A stretch of 64,000 bases of DNA, taken from Meghimatium bilineatum. Taxonomy: Eukaryota > Mollusca > Gastropoda > Stylommatophora > Philomycidae. Both the position numbers and the translations under genes were made by a program. Shown piece after piece: positions 33,121 through 44,749 of this stretch. The notes under the pieces were generated by a model. That model worked only from the letters and a program-made list of their open reading frames with translations, had not been told where the DNA came from and ran no database searches. Location of the stretch: contig CM067311.1 in NCBI GenBank assembly GCA_034231615.1, positions 17,628,143 to 17,692,142 of the forward strand, written 5' to 3'. The first letter of the stretch is position 1; each line of letters opens with the position of its first letter.

Positions 33121-33804
33121 CAATCAAATCAACCGGCAAATATTCTTTATTATCCTCCTATAACATTCATAGTAGGTAACAGTGGGTAACATTCTTTGCA
33201 TTCCTTTCGGGCCTTGGTAACACACGGGCATAAGCAATTGTTCAATGAATGCGGAAAATATAGTAAACATCGCAGTAAGATAACTCTAATGCATTTTTTT
33301 CTTATTGTGTAAATATATTTGCTACCAATTTCCTGTATATTGTAATGTTCATATCCCTCTCTGCTGTTTATGGTGATGTTCATATTCCAATGTGATGTAT
33401 ATGGTAATGTACATATTCCAATGCTAATTCCTACTTAGGCGCACTGTGTCACACATTTAGTGATCTTAATTTTCCACACAATTGAATCAGGGTTGCCATA
33501 TATTTGGAACTATTTATGGTCAAATATTAGATAAAATAAAGCTAGAATATTTCAACATACAAAAATTGAGGGGGAAAAACTATTGAAAATATAAAACATT
33601 CAGTGAACTGAAACTGAAATATCGAATTCTAACAGCTACATCTAAGATATTAATTTATATTCTGTTTCTCGGTTGCATGTGGCGGTAATTACAAGAGAAA
33701 CTATTATATAAAAAACAGTACTTGCTGGCGTGACCAGATATGAAAATATGTTTTAAAAAATGTGAAGACGTTTTCTCATTGGTAATCAACACAAAAATGG
33801 TAAA
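33121..33804. other. no recognisable feature
   Basis: AT-rich sequence; short ATGTTCATAT-type local repeats near 33345-33420 only. Confidence 0.5.
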
Positions 33805-34225
33805 ACCGGAAATTGTATGAACAAAAATTCTTGAGACTAACGGGAATTGAACCAGTGCGTTCAACGGCACCAAATCGCCTAGCAACTATTGCACACGCGT
33901 TCTCCCGTACTTCACTAACCACATCTCCACAAAAAGATGCGATTTTGTCAAGCCATTCAAACCGTGCACTCAAAGTAACCAGAACAGACCAATCGAGACA
34001 AGGACCATCACAACAACAACAAATATTCCGTACAGGAATTGAAATATCCTCAGTAACAACAAACATATAACATTTAATATTCGTATTAGTTAGTCAAGTA
34101 CGGAAAAACGGGTGAGCAATAGTTGCTAGGCGATTTGGTGCCGTTGAACCGACTGGTTCAATTCCCGTTAGTCTCAAGAATGTTTAAATTGTTCTCTGGC
34201 TTCCTAATTGTATGAACAATAAGTT
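33805..34225. mobile_element. S1 SINE-like repeat, inverted (fold-back) dimer
   Basis: The left arm (33825-33915) contains TTGAGACTAACGGGAATTGA and GGCACCAAATCGCCTAGCAA. The right arm (34090-34185) contains their reverse complements, TTGCTAGGCGATTTGGTGCC and CAATTCCCGTTAGTCTCAAG. Each arm carries a B-box-like GGTTCAATTCC, facing outward from the centre. The roughly 175-bp spacer is the S1 central segment in minus orientation (AATCGAGACAAGGACCATCA). The pair can form a long hairpin. Confidence 0.75.
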
Positions 34226-34652
34226 TTAAAAACTGCAAAATTTGTAAAATTTATTTGTTGTATTTTGTACTAAATAGTACATTGGTATCTGTGAAGTAAG
34301 AATTATTATTATTGCTGAAATAAAAGTAGAAAGATTACGAAATTAAACACAGTAATTTATATTTTAAAAATTATCTTTTAAAGTTGTTTTATTGACAAAT
34401 AAAGTGAGACACGTAGAGTAAAATCAACAAGCACAGACTAGAATAAACATCGTTGAGTAAAACAAACAAGCAAAGTCTAGAATAAACGTCTTTGAGAGAG
34501 TGAAGTAATAGTATAATATCTAGTAATTGGTAGCATTTCACTGAAACAAAGACAGACCAGACAAACAATAGTAGCAAAACGCGTTACGGGGGGAGATAGA
34601 AATGATATACACATTGTGTTCGCCTAATGATACATGTTACACTTTTCGTTAA
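34226..34652. other. no recognisable feature
   Basis: AT-rich sequence. A local near-repeat of AAACAAGCA/CAGACTAGAATAAAC is seen at 34425-34490. Confidence 0.5.
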
Positions 34653-34748
34653 TCTATGAAAACTGACAGATAGATAGACAGATGTCTATGAAAACTGACA
34701 GATAGATAGACAGATGTCTATGAAAACTGACAGATAGATAGACAGATG
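34653..34748. repeat. 32-bp tandem repeat
   Basis: Three copies of TCTATGAAAACTGACAGATA followed by GATAGACAGATG. Confidence 0.95.
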
Positions 34749-35019
34749 AACATTTTTGCAACAGCAGCAGATTTTTTTAGCACACTCTTATTGATTAAAA
34801 AATGTATCCAGTTGCCAAGGTTTGTTTCAATTTGAGCATCATGTGCAAATAATATCCGAGTTCATCTTTCGATCTATGGAATTCAAATAAATTTCTGCTA
34901 TCAACGTTATGAAGTCGTATTATGCCAAAAGTTAATCAACATATATCTTTCTACATATACACATATATACTCTTCTACATATACACACATACATATTCTT
35001 TGAGTATGATACTTCTTCT

Positions 35020-35072
35020 CACTGTATTGCCCACATTTGAAAGCCTCACTGTATTGCCCACATTTGAAAGTT
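35020..35072. repeat. 27-bp direct duplication
   Basis: Two adjacent copies of CACTGTATTGCCCACATTTG with AAAGCCT or AAAGTTT. Confidence 0.92.
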
Positions 35073-35639
35073 TGAATCGTCTGTGTCTGAATGCTATTGA
35101 TTTTGTCTGAATGCTTCCTTTGATTGGTCTATAGCAAACACAAGTTTCATTGCAATTCCTAGCAATCTAAATAAACAATATAAATAAAATATCGCAGAGA
35201 CATATTAGAAATCATGACTTCTGGTACATCGGTCGAGCACTGACATGAAGCAATCATGTGTAATTGAAATGCAATTTGTCGAAACTGTACTGACGTTGCT
35301 GTAATACTTTATCGCTGTGTGGAAAGCAGACATATGTTTGAGTAGACATAAAAATGCGCATGCGCAAATTACTGAAGATAGTACCTGATTACCGATTTAG
35401 ACCTGCAGTTTTATATTATTTGCGAGTTGTTAACTTTTGTTTGCGACACCTCACGAAGTATGTATTCGCGCACCAACACAGGTTAGAGGGAACGTTGGAT
35501 TTACATGGCCTAACACAGAAAAATAAAGTTCAAGCGAAGCAAAATTACATGAAAATGCTAAAAGTAATAACAAATAAAATAAAATAGAGCATCAGAAAAA
35601 TTGTTGATATTTGAACAAAAAATAAATATATGAAAACAT
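35073..35639. other. no recognisable feature
   Basis: AT-rich sequence. The 77-codon plus frame at 35354-35587 is lysine/arginine-rich with no identifiable domain. Confidence 0.45.
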
Positions 35640-36515
35640 TTATTCTATCACAGCTTACGTAGACATATTGAAACATATTAACGGAAAACTTTGATTTGGA
35701 AATAAAATTTCCAAATATAACTTATACTTAGAACTCAAAAATAGACTTTCAAACTAAGCTTCCAAATATATATTTCTAAATAGTACTTTTAATTATAACT
35801 TATAACAAACAAATAGAACGTCCATATAGACTTCCAAATTGTACTTCCATATACAAATTTCATAGACTTCCAAATTGTACTTCCATATACAAATTTCATA
35901 GACTTCCAAATTGTACTTCCATATAGACTTCCAAACTGTACTTCCATATAGACTTCCAAATTGTACTTCCATATACAAATTTCATAGACTTCCAAATTGT
36001 ACTTCCATATACAAATTTCATAGACTTCCAAATTGTACTTCCATATACAAATTTCATAGACTTCCAAATTGTACTTCCATATAGACTTCCAAACTGTACT
36101 TCCATATAGACTTCCAAATTGTACTTCCATATACAAATTTCATAGACTTCCAAATTGTACTTCCATATAGACTTCCAAATTGTACTTTCATATATTATAA
36201 CTTCCATATAGACTTCCAAATGAAACATCAAAATGGAACGCCCAAATATAACTTTTAATATCACTTTAGAATAGACTTCCACATATATTCAATTATAATT
36301 TCCAAAACATAACTGCAAAATAGACTTCCAATTATAATTTCTAGAATAGACTTCCAAATATAATTTCCACATAGAATTCCGAATATAACTTATAATATAT
36401 AATAAATACGCAGAACTTGCAAGTAAATTTTCAAAAATAACTTTCAAATATACGAAACATATAGAGATTCTAAAAACACTTTCAAATGGAACTTTCAAAT
36501 ACACCAAATACATAT
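35640..36515. repeat. degenerate ACTTCCAAAT-type array
   Basis: A dense core at 35815-36230 alternates about 21-25 bp (ACTTCCATATAGACTTCCAA) with a longer form inserting ATACAAATTTCATAG. Outside the core the same AACTTCCAAATATA words decay gradually on both sides. Minus-strand open frames here are by-products. Confidence 0.88.
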
Positions 36516-36854
36516 AACTTGATTTATTGAGATATTGTCTATACAGCTACACAGAAAATTGGTCTCTCTAACATTTTAGCAAGGAAAGTGCTCTAGACTC
36601 TAGACTATTTACATTCTTGTTTGCATGAATGTCAGTACAACGCGTGCCACACATTTGTTTTACAACAAATGAAAGAACACGATCAACATAAAGACGCTCT
36701 GAGACATATAAGCTGGACATTTGCACATACTAATGAAATATCCAAGCAGCCCTCGTGTGACCCGAGAAAATATGAAGTGTACTAAAATTTGTAGACAACA
36801 TTACGAGCATTTTGTGATTCTAGTTATATTAGAATGTATTATATGGCGAATGTG
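36516..36854. other. no recognisable feature
   Basis: Mixed sequence without identifiable motif. Confidence 0.5.
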
Positions 36855-36985
36855 AACAGTGACGTTCTTTACTCGTGCGTTATGGTGCGCTCTTGATAAA
36901 GGTCTATTAGTAGAAACGTCGATTTATGTGTGTTTTTGTGTCTGTTGCCAGTTATTAGGAATATTTCATAACCATTTTTTTTCGA
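36855..36985 (+). mobile_element. Penelope-like element 3' region, copy 3
   Basis: CTTGATAAAGGTCTATTAGT, AGAAACGTCGATTTATGTG and GTCTGTTGCCAGTTATTAGG are the reverse complement of the block at 940-1005 and 3225-3290. Only about 110 bp are alignable. Confidence 0.6.
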
Positions 36986-38214
36986 ATTTCAATTATATAA
37001 CGTGGAACAACAATGGAGACCCTAAGAACATCACCGTCCCTGGACAAGCCCTTCTCCAGCACATACTGCAGAAGGGTTTGGTCAGGCTACCCACATACAC
37101 TATTCGCTGTGTTCCGACCCATCAGTGCACAAATATACATATTTTTGCACTAAAAATCTAATTTAATGTTGATGTTTGGATGTTAGTGTACGTATTATTG
37201 ATGTTTAGATGTTAGTGTATTCATTATTTTTTGCTGAAATCATCAACTAGAACAAGTCATATTATCGATATTAAAGGAAAACATAAAATAAAATGTTGTA
37301 CATGTCATAAAACACAGAATAAACACAAGATGAATATTGTTAACAATGGGTAAAATTGACCGAATCGACGTTGTGACAACAGACATAATAAGACCTTTCA
37401 TTGTTGTAGTGAATTTACTTTGTAAGCAACAAAACATACATCTCGTAATTGCGCTCTGTATTCAACCCTTTGTATAAGAGTGAAAAATCTTAATCCTGAC
37501 TAATCTCTAATATTATCAATCCATACTTTTATATAAAATTTTCTTCTTCTCCCACCGCAAGTGACCCCTACAGGAAGTCTTAGAAATGAATCATTCATCA
37601 CAATGCACCTAATTTACACACTTTTGAGACGTGTCGCTACTGACAGGAGATGTTCTATCTGGCCTGTACTCTATCTTATTATTCTCCTATCTGTGGTCAG
37701 TCAGTATTTTCTCGTATAGCATATTATTTGATAGAATCACGTCAAATGAAAAAGAAAGAAATAAAAAACGTAATAGTGTTTCCATTTGAGCAGTTATAAA
37801 AGCACCTCATGAAAAGACGGATATAGACATTCGAATACAAATGTTACAGATGGACTCTGCGTATCTTCTATAGAGAGTTAAGACAAATGTGTACATAAGA
37901 AATAAAATCGAGAGGTACACACGTACAAAACGATCATTTAGTACAATAAGTGAAACGATCAAACTTTCATGTTTTGGATATATATACAGACATGATTCTT
38001 GGCCAAAATCGATTCTACACGGACGGTCGAGGGAGAATGAAGTCGAGAGGCCAAACAAAATCATGAACCCAATATCGAACCCAATATCTAGCGATAGAAA
38101 TCCATAGGGACTCTATTGATGAATCTCATTTGGTAGTACCCTGCGAACTCTGACGGGTTATGGGCTTTTGAATAGATGATATTCTGGTCTGATGATACAA
38201 GGAAAGTCAGAGAG
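36986..38214. other. no recognisable feature
   Basis: About 1.2 kb of AT-rich sequence. A segment at 37010-37135 is less AT-rich and reads NGDPKNITVPGQALLQHIL in one frame. I cannot assign it. Confidence 0.45.

Positions 38215-38272
<58 letters not shown>
38215..38272. repeat. (GATA)n microsatellite
   Basis: About 14 uninterrupted GATA units followed by GA-rich sequence. Confidence 0.96.
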
Positions 38273-38273
<1 letters not shown>

Positions 38274-38885
38274 GAGAGAAAGAGAGGAGTATATCTCATA
38301 AATCGAATACTTATATAGTTTAATGCTAGTAAATGTTTCTTTTGGGCTCAATTCAATTATTCTGTGGAGATCAATAATTGAACGTGTGTGGTGAGAAATA
38401 TATTTTCCAGAGATAGGGGTGGGGCAACCTAACAAAACGAAAATACAGGGCTGCAGTGACACAGGGTAAATGCGAATATGATTTCAACATCGTATGCATA
38501 TGTAATTTCTCATGTAGGTTATCATTGTTTGTGCGTTGTTTTTTTTATACCGATGAATGCTTTTTAATCGAAAAGTCGTGTGTCGGTATGTCCTTTTAAC
38601 ATGTCGCTTTCACTATTAGTAACAATACCATATTCATATTTCTGCTCTTATTTATATTAGTCCACTGTAACAGCAGCACAACATACAGGAATAAATAATA
38701 AATGACATAATGTGTACAATTTACATAGCGTTGGTTGAAAGCGGGGAGTCTTCGCTTTCAGACATCATTCCTTTCAAGTTGTATTGTTTGAAACCGTACA
38801 ATCTGAACTTCGTTGCTACTATAAATTCTTCTGGTTCTTCTGCATACATCCTTAAACTCTTGCATATTCGCAGGATGTAGCTCAG
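38273..38885. other. no recognisable feature
   Basis: AT-rich sequence without coding or transposon signal. Confidence 0.5.
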
Positions 38886-39470
38886 AGAGGTGAACGAATT
38901 GACATATATTGGAAGCATCATATCATCGAATAGGGAAAAACATCAAAGAAATCCAACATAGATGCAACATAGAATATCGGATCTTAGGGCAAATGTCTCA
39001 TATTTCCAAAAACAAATAAGTCAGTATGAACATTTAAACTGCACTATATAAACCGATCATAATACCATAACTATGCTAGAAATGTCAAACATGGACACTA
39101 ACAACAGAATCTAATAGAAAAATTGTTACAATAAAAATGACTTGTCTGCATCCAATCCTCGGAGTAAGAATAAAAGAATCGGAAACGAAAACATCAGAAG
39201 ACTAACAAACACAATGTCAATTCTGGATTACAACAGAGGACAACAGATTAAGTTGTTTTCGGATGTTTCCAGACTACCATCAGACAGTGCTCTTCCAAAA
39301 GTATTACTATACAGACACGATGGATACAACGCCAGGGGGAGACCTTGTAAACGATGGATTACATAAATGAAAGTCAACGAAAACAAATATATAGGAAGTA
39401 CACTTAAAACACATCTCCAGAGAACTCTTCTACCCATACAAAGCGACTAGAAGAGTGAACAGTTCTCATC
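38886..39470 (+). pseudogene. LINE C-terminal fragment (LINE-E copy 1)
   Basis: With several shifts the plus strand reads EVNELTYIGSIISSN, then KCQTWTLTTESNRKIVTIKM, CLHPILGVRIKE, LYRHDGYNARGRPCKRWIT and SRELFYP near the 3' end. Order matches the YLGS, C-E/Q-TWTL, ILGI and RGRPxxRW blocks at the C-terminus of LINE ORF2. At least six stops; no palm motif. A shorter inverted copy of the 3' end lies at 30225-30505. Confidence 0.7.
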
Positions 39471-39599
39471 GCAGTTTCCTACAATCATCAACAAAATTAT
39501 CTATAAAATTAGGGATTCAGTAAAACAGGGAAAATTCTGTATGGTTGAAATTAAGTATAGTAAGATGTTACTAATAGTTACTACAATATGCTGAACACG

Positions 39600-39770
39600 T
39601 AGGTCAGATAAATAACAATAAGATCAAAGATTAGATTAAATAACATGATGAGGTGAAGTTTTGATAAAATAACGAGATGCGGGGAAGGTTAGATAAAATA
39701 CCGTGATGGTGTGAAGGTTAAATAAAATGTCATGGTGGTGACACCGAAGGTTATATCGCACAACATTCTG
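39600..39770. repeat. degenerate ~40-bp tandem repeat
   Basis: About four diverged copies with AGATAAAATAAC/CCG, GAGATG/GTGATG and GAAGGTTA words. Confidence 0.75.
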
Positions 39771-39824
39771 AGTGCAAAAGTTACATTATAGATTTCATTT
39801 TATACGTAATATTTAACCGAAAAC

Positions 39825-39978
39825 TGACGTGTCAGGACATTGGCGCAAATAAAACGGCTACACAACGTATTTTCATTCTCTTGATTACATTCTGCTGGAA
39901 ATCTAGTAGGACCATTGCCCTGCTACATGAAATATCCAGCGGGAGTTTAAGAATGAACGCTGAAGAAGAAGAAGATTC
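39825..39978 (+). mobile_element. S2 SINE-like repeat, subfamily b with GAA tail
   Basis: TGACGTGTCAGGACATTGGC, GCAAATAAAACGGCTACACA, CTGGAAATCTAGTAGGACC and GGGAGTTTAAGAATGAACGC, ending in (GAA)n (39960-39974). Best example of subfamily b. Confidence 0.72.
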
Positions 39979-40269
39979 TTAATCTAAGTTATAACAAACC
40001 ATACACAAAAAAATGTTCCACATGTAGCAATGGCCGATGGCTGCAACCTCTCACCTTTCGCGTTACATTTTTATTTGATTATCTAATTAAATCTACGCCC
40101 ATCCTTGCTTTCATTGGCTCATTAACAACCTATCAAATAATCGATAGAACTGCGCAGAAATCTTCCAGCGCATACATTAACATCGTACAATAGAAATATC
40201 AAACGGCACATGCCGAGAGAACAATTACACAGGATTATTGCTTCTGGTGATGTATTTGAAAGAATGTTT

Positions 40270-40460
40270 ATACAATAGGAGTTAGAGAAACGTAGATTGT
40301 TAAGCAACACGCCGATATAACAGAAACGCATATATTGATATGTAAAAAGTTAATATAACAGAAAAATATAGATTGTTAAGCAGCAAGTGAATATAGAAAA
40401 ATATAGATTTTTAAACGTACAGATATAGCTGAAAAAATTGACGTTTGTTAGAAGAGATTG
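40270..40460. repeat. degenerate ~40-bp tandem repeat
   Basis: Diverged copies containing AGATTGTTAAGCA and GATATAACAGAAA words. Confidence 0.65.
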
Positions 40461-40552
40461 ATATGGAAAAAAGAATAATAGTAAGAAAGATACACAATGG
40501 AACTAACGGGGACTTAAAGTAGGGAAGAAGGAAGATGAGAGGATATCGAGTT

Positions 40553-40812
40553 AAATAATATAGAGCAAAAAGTTAATCTTCTTTTTTTTGGCCACTTCAT
40601 GAGACAGGCAGGTTTAGAGAACATAGTAACAACAGGCAAAATTGAAGGCAACAGAGACAGAGGGCGACAACGTGAGAAAATATTAAACAGTTTGACAACC
40701 TGGCACGGCAGGGAAACAACAACGATTTTGATACATAATACTGTGGACAGAGAGCTGTGGAGGGCCATGACCGCCTACGCCAGCCGGCATGGCACCTGAT
40801 GATGATGAATAT
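40553..40812 (+). pseudogene. LINE ORF2 C-terminal end (LINE-D copy 2)
   Basis: The plus strand reads FFGHFMRQAGLENIVTTGKI, EGNRDRGRQREKILNSLTTW and DRELWRAMTAYASRHGT, then stop and a TGATGATGA tail. The final roughly 70 codons are intact. The 5' end is cut immediately before the FFGH block. It is less damaged in this stretch than copies 1 and 3, so it best shows the family C-terminus. Confidence 0.86.
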
Positions 40813-41261
40813 AGAGCCAGGTTAAATTGTAGCAACATATAATTCAGATTGTTAGACCTGAACAATCACAACCACTAGAGAAAAGAAAATATAAGTCTGT
40901 GAAATGAAAAGCTATATTGTTATGGAAAGATCCCAAGAATATCATGAAAAGAGCGACGATCCATTGCAGACGTTTATAATGGGTTGAACATAGAGGAATA
41001 TTGGCTCCTCTAAACCATGCTAATAAAAAGAAAACCCGCAAAGTAAAGTATTCTGAACATCTGAAAGACACAATGGTTCTCGACGATAAAAACTATTACT
41101 AAAGTCGGAGTGACTGGGCTATCAGAACCGAAAACTTCACTATTTCTATGTTTGTAAAGTTCTGATATAACCAAATTTGACTGAAGTCCGTGGTTGTAAA
41201 AAAAGCGTTCCTCGCCATGAGAGGTACATTTACTTAAATAATTTAACAAAATACCAAGAGA
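40813..41261. other. no recognisable feature
   Basis: Mixed sequence between a LINE tail and a tandem array; no motif recognised. Confidence 0.5.
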
Positions 41262-42205
41262 AAGAAGAACATGTTGCCTCCCAGTACGTTGATGACGAAA
41301 AGAAAGGAGAGCATGTTGCCAACCAGGACCTTAATGACGAAAAGAAAGGAGAGCATGTTGCTGCCCAGGACGTCAATGACGAAAAGAAAGGAGAACATGT
41401 TGCATCCCAGGACGTTAATGACGAAAAGAAAGGAGAACATGTTGCCGTCCAGTACGTCAATGACGAAAAGAAAGGAGAACATGTTGCATCCCAGGACGTT
41501 AATGACGAAAAGAAAGGAGAACATGTTGCTGCCTAGAACGTTAATGACGAAAATAAAGGAGAACATATTGCCTCCCAGGACGTTGATGACGAAACGAAAG
41601 GAGAGCATGTTGCCAACCAGGACCTTAATGACGAAAAGAAAGGAGAACATGTTGCAGTCCAGGACATCAATGACGAAAAGAAAGGAGAACATGTTGCCGT
41701 CTAGGGCGTCAATGACGAAAAGAAAGGAGAGCATTTTGTAGTCCAGGACGTTAATGACGAAAAGAAAAGAGAACATGTTGCAGTCCAGTATGTTAATGAC
41801 GAAAAGAAAGGAGCACATGTTGCCAGGACGTTAATGACGAAAAGAAAGGAGAACATGTTGCCAGGACGTTAATGACGAAAAGAAAGGAGAACATGTTGCC
41901 AGGACGTTAATGACGAAAAGAAAGGAGAACATGTTGCAGTCCAGAACGTAATTGACGAAAAGAAAGGAGAACATGTTCATTCCAGAACGTTAATGACGAA
42001 AAGAAAGGAGAACATGTTGTAGTTCAGAACGTAAATGACGAAAAGAAAGGAGAACATGCTGCCAGGACGTTAATGACGAAAAGAAAGGAGAACATGTTGC
42101 TGCCCAGGAAGTTAATGACGAAAAGAAAGGAGAACATATTGCAGTACAGAACGTCATTGACGAAAAGAAAGGAGAACATGTTGCAGCCCAGTATGTCAAT
42201 GGACA
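41262..42205. repeat. 42-bp minisatellite with shortened monomers
   Basis: About 23 copies of a 42-bp unit containing TTAATGACGAAAAGAAAGGA and GAACATGTTGC. Several 36-38 bp monomers around 41821-41935 and 42057-42070 lack the CAGCCCAG-type segment. The plus strand reads a DVNDEKKGEHVA-type repeat for 119 codons and the minus strand is also open for 191 codons. The short monomers break both frames, so coding is unlikely. Confidence 0.95.
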
Positions 42206-42229
42206 GATAGTTCTCCTTTTTCTGTGTTG

Positions 42230-42335
42230 GTTTTCAAACTCCTTCCAATCAGTATACCAGAGAAATGATGCTTTATATCATGGCTTCTAACTTAGCTGCG
42301 ATATTTGCCTATTTCGATCAGACACATCCAACTTC
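42230..42335 (-). mobile_element. S2 SINE-like repeat, minus copy
   Basis: Plus-strand words ATCATGGCTTCTAACTTAGC, TGCGATATTTGCCTATTTCG and GACACATCCAACTTCAACA are the reverse complement of the S2 core. It begins shortly after the 42-bp array. Confidence 0.6.
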
Positions 42336-42338
42336 AAC

Positions 42339-42857
42339 ATGATTTCTTGTTCAATTTGTCCCAATGTGGAATCGGATAGCCAACTGTATTACCGAAACCT
42401 CCTTAACATCATCTTACGACATGCTTGGTATGTACTTGTGTCACTATTCTTTGTTGATCTTTCTGCTGCAGCAGCACAGGATGACTGGAGGACAGATAAT
42501 AACGAAGACTTAACACGAAACCATAACTCCAGAAATAGCAGGTGTGCTTGCGTGAAACCAAGAGGTTTATCAAGTGGCGGTGAGGACAAAATTCTGGACA
42601 AATATATGTCACATAGAGGAAGTTCTATTCTATTCCAAAATGAGTATAAATTCAAGAATTTAAAAAAAAAGAAAAAAAAACGTTATAGAAATGAAACAAG
42701 CAAGAGAATAATGAGGAAAATTACACGTCTTTTCAAACCTGGAAGAAAGCTAATCATGGACAATCGAAGATGGCAACGGAGTACCGACCAATGGAAAATG
42801 AGTTCTAAAGACAATGCATATATCTACAAAATGTGTGCAATGGTAATCTTTGCGTAG
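42339..42857 (+). other. 172-codon open frame, coding status doubtful
   Basis: A plus-strand frame with a hydrophobic stretch (about residues 33-45), an alanine run at residues 43-47 and a lysine/arginine-rich C-terminal half. I recognise no domain. Its start lies at the edge of the S2 copy, overlapping frames exist on the other strand, and the lysines come partly from an A-run at 42661-42681. Most likely a chance frame in degraded repeat. Confidence 0.2.
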
Positions 42858-43014
42858 ATCAATTTGTTTGTGAAATTATTGAGTTTCCTTGTTGGTAATC
42901 TTTAGAAATATATCTCTAGTTAACCAGATTTGCAACACAAACATTCCTCTTGTTATGTCGTTTACCATTTGTGGAAGGTATCTACAGGAGAGTAAACCAC
43001 CAGATAATTAACGT

Positions 43015-43215
43015 TTTTTTTAAAAAACTAATTTTTCTCTCTTTCTCTCAATCTCGTTCTCTTTTTTACTTTCTATTTTTTTTCTCTTTTTCGTCCTCTC
43101 TTTCTCTCTCTATTTCTCTGATGACGGTGAGTTCACTGTCTCTTTCTCTCTCTTGTCTCTCTGTTTTTATATCTTTTTCTCTTTTTCTCTCGTTCTCTTT
43201 GTACTTTCTTTCACA
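43015..43215. repeat. CT-rich low-complexity tract
   Basis: TCTCTTTCTC and CTCTTT words for about 200 bp on the plus strand, interrupted by a short mixed stretch at 43118-43135. Confidence 0.88.
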
Positions 43216-43371
43216 CTCTTTCTCTCTGAGGAATGTGAATGCATACAGAACCTTAAATAAAAACAAGCAATGATATCGTAGATATGTGCGACTGATTACC
43301 TGTACTGCAACCTCCAATATTTTATGTGATGGCTATAAAGATTGGATATAACCAAATTGTTATAAGTGCGT

Positions 43372-44398
43372 ACCTTACCATAAGACTGTATCTCACCACA
43401 GGTGTGTACCTCACCATAAGAGTGTACCTTACCATAAGAGTGTATCTCACCACAAGTGTATACCTCACCATAAGAGTGTATCTCACCACAAGTGTGTACC
43501 TCACCATAAGAGTGTATCTCACCACAAGTGTGTACCTTACCATAAGAGTGTATCTCACCACAAGTGTGTACCTTACCATAAGAGTGTATCTCACCACAAG
43601 TGTGTTACTCACCATAAGAGTGTACCTTACCATAAGAGTGTATCTCACCACAAGTGTGTACCTTACTATAAGAGTGTATATCACCACCAGTGTGTACCTT
43701 ACCATACGAGTGTATCTCACCACCAGTGTGTTACTCACCATAAGAGTGTACCTTACCATAAGAGTGTATCTCACCACAAGTGTGTACCTCACCATAAGAG
43801 TGTACCTTACCATAAGAGTGTATCTCACCACAAGTGTGTACCTTATCATAAGAGTGTATCTCACCACAAGTGTGTACCTTATCATAAGAGTGTATCTCAC
43901 CACAAGTGTGTACCTTACTATAAGAGTGTATATCACCACAAGTGTGTACCTTACCATACGAGTGTATCTCACCACCAGTGTGTTACTCACCATAAGAGTG
44001 TACCTTACCATAAGAGTGTATCTCACCACAAGTGTGTACCTCACCATGAGAGTGTACCTTACCATAAGAGTGTATCTCACTACAAGTGTGTACCTTATCA
44101 TAAGAGTGTATCTCACCACAAGTGTGTACCTTATCATAAGAGTGTATCTCACCACAAGTGTGTACCTTACCATAAGAGTGTATCTCACCACAAGTGTGTA
44201 CCTCACCATAAGAGTGTACCTTATCATAAGAGTGTATCTCACCACAAGTGTGTACCTTATCATAAGAGTGTATCTCACCACAAGTGTGTACCTTACCATA
44301 AGAGTGTATCTCACCACAAGTGTGTACCTCACCATAAGAGTGTACCTTATCATAAGAGTGTATCTCACCACAAGTGTGTACCTCACCATAAGAGTGTA
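43372..44398. repeat. 18-bp satellite with 252-bp higher-order repeat
   Basis: About 57 monomers of 18 bp, mostly alternating AGAGTGTATCTCACCACA-like and AGTGTGTACCTTACCATA-like types. Variant monomers (GTGTTACTCACC, TTACTATA, TATATCACC, CATACGAG) recur in the same order around 43661-43795 and 43915-44046, giving a period of 14 monomers (252 bp). Both strands are open for more than 350 codons because 18 divides by three. Amino-acid content is a monotonous YLTIRV/YLTTSV alternation. Confidence 0.97.
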
Positions 44399-44624
44399 CA
44401 CTTTACAAAACCAGTATCATTTTCAGAACATAGCCATCACCTCAGCATTATCTGGTTGTTTTTTTTCTTTACCTTTAGTAGCTTGCCATTACTGTGTGAA
44501 CGATCCGTTATCACTGTTTGTAGGCATGTCTTCAAAGTACTGACATGTCAACTGTTTGTAGGCGTGTCTTCAAAGTACTGACATGTCAGTGAGATAGGAA
44601 ATAGGTAGAACGCTCATGTGTTGA

Positions 44625-44735
44625 GGGGATGCAAAAGGGAACAAAAAATAGCAATAATGTGATCTGCCATGTACATTGAAAGAGACGACTAAGGTGGTAT
44701 ATAGTGGTATTGGCAGTCATTAGTTCAATGTGATA
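44625..44735 (+). mobile_element. possible S2 SINE-like head
   Basis: GGGATGCAAAAGGGAACAAA, TGCCATGTACATTGAAAGAG and GTGGTATTGGCAGTCA resemble 51650-51740. The core is missing. Confidence 0.4.
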
Positions 44736-44749
44736 CAAAAGTCACCAGT

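Noticed and set aside
37010-37135. Possible conserved exon (NGDPKNITVPGQ)
   Set aside because: Short, isolated, without splice context that I can defend, and no family recognised.
42339-42857. 172-codon frame as a host gene
   Set aside because: No domain, overlaps the edge of an S2 repeat, contains an A-run encoding lysines, and the opposite strand is also partly open.
43322-44543. Open frames of 405 and 359 codons on opposite strands
   Set aside because: They are products of an 18-bp array without stops. Both strands are open at once and the text is a two-word repeat, so I do not call a gene.
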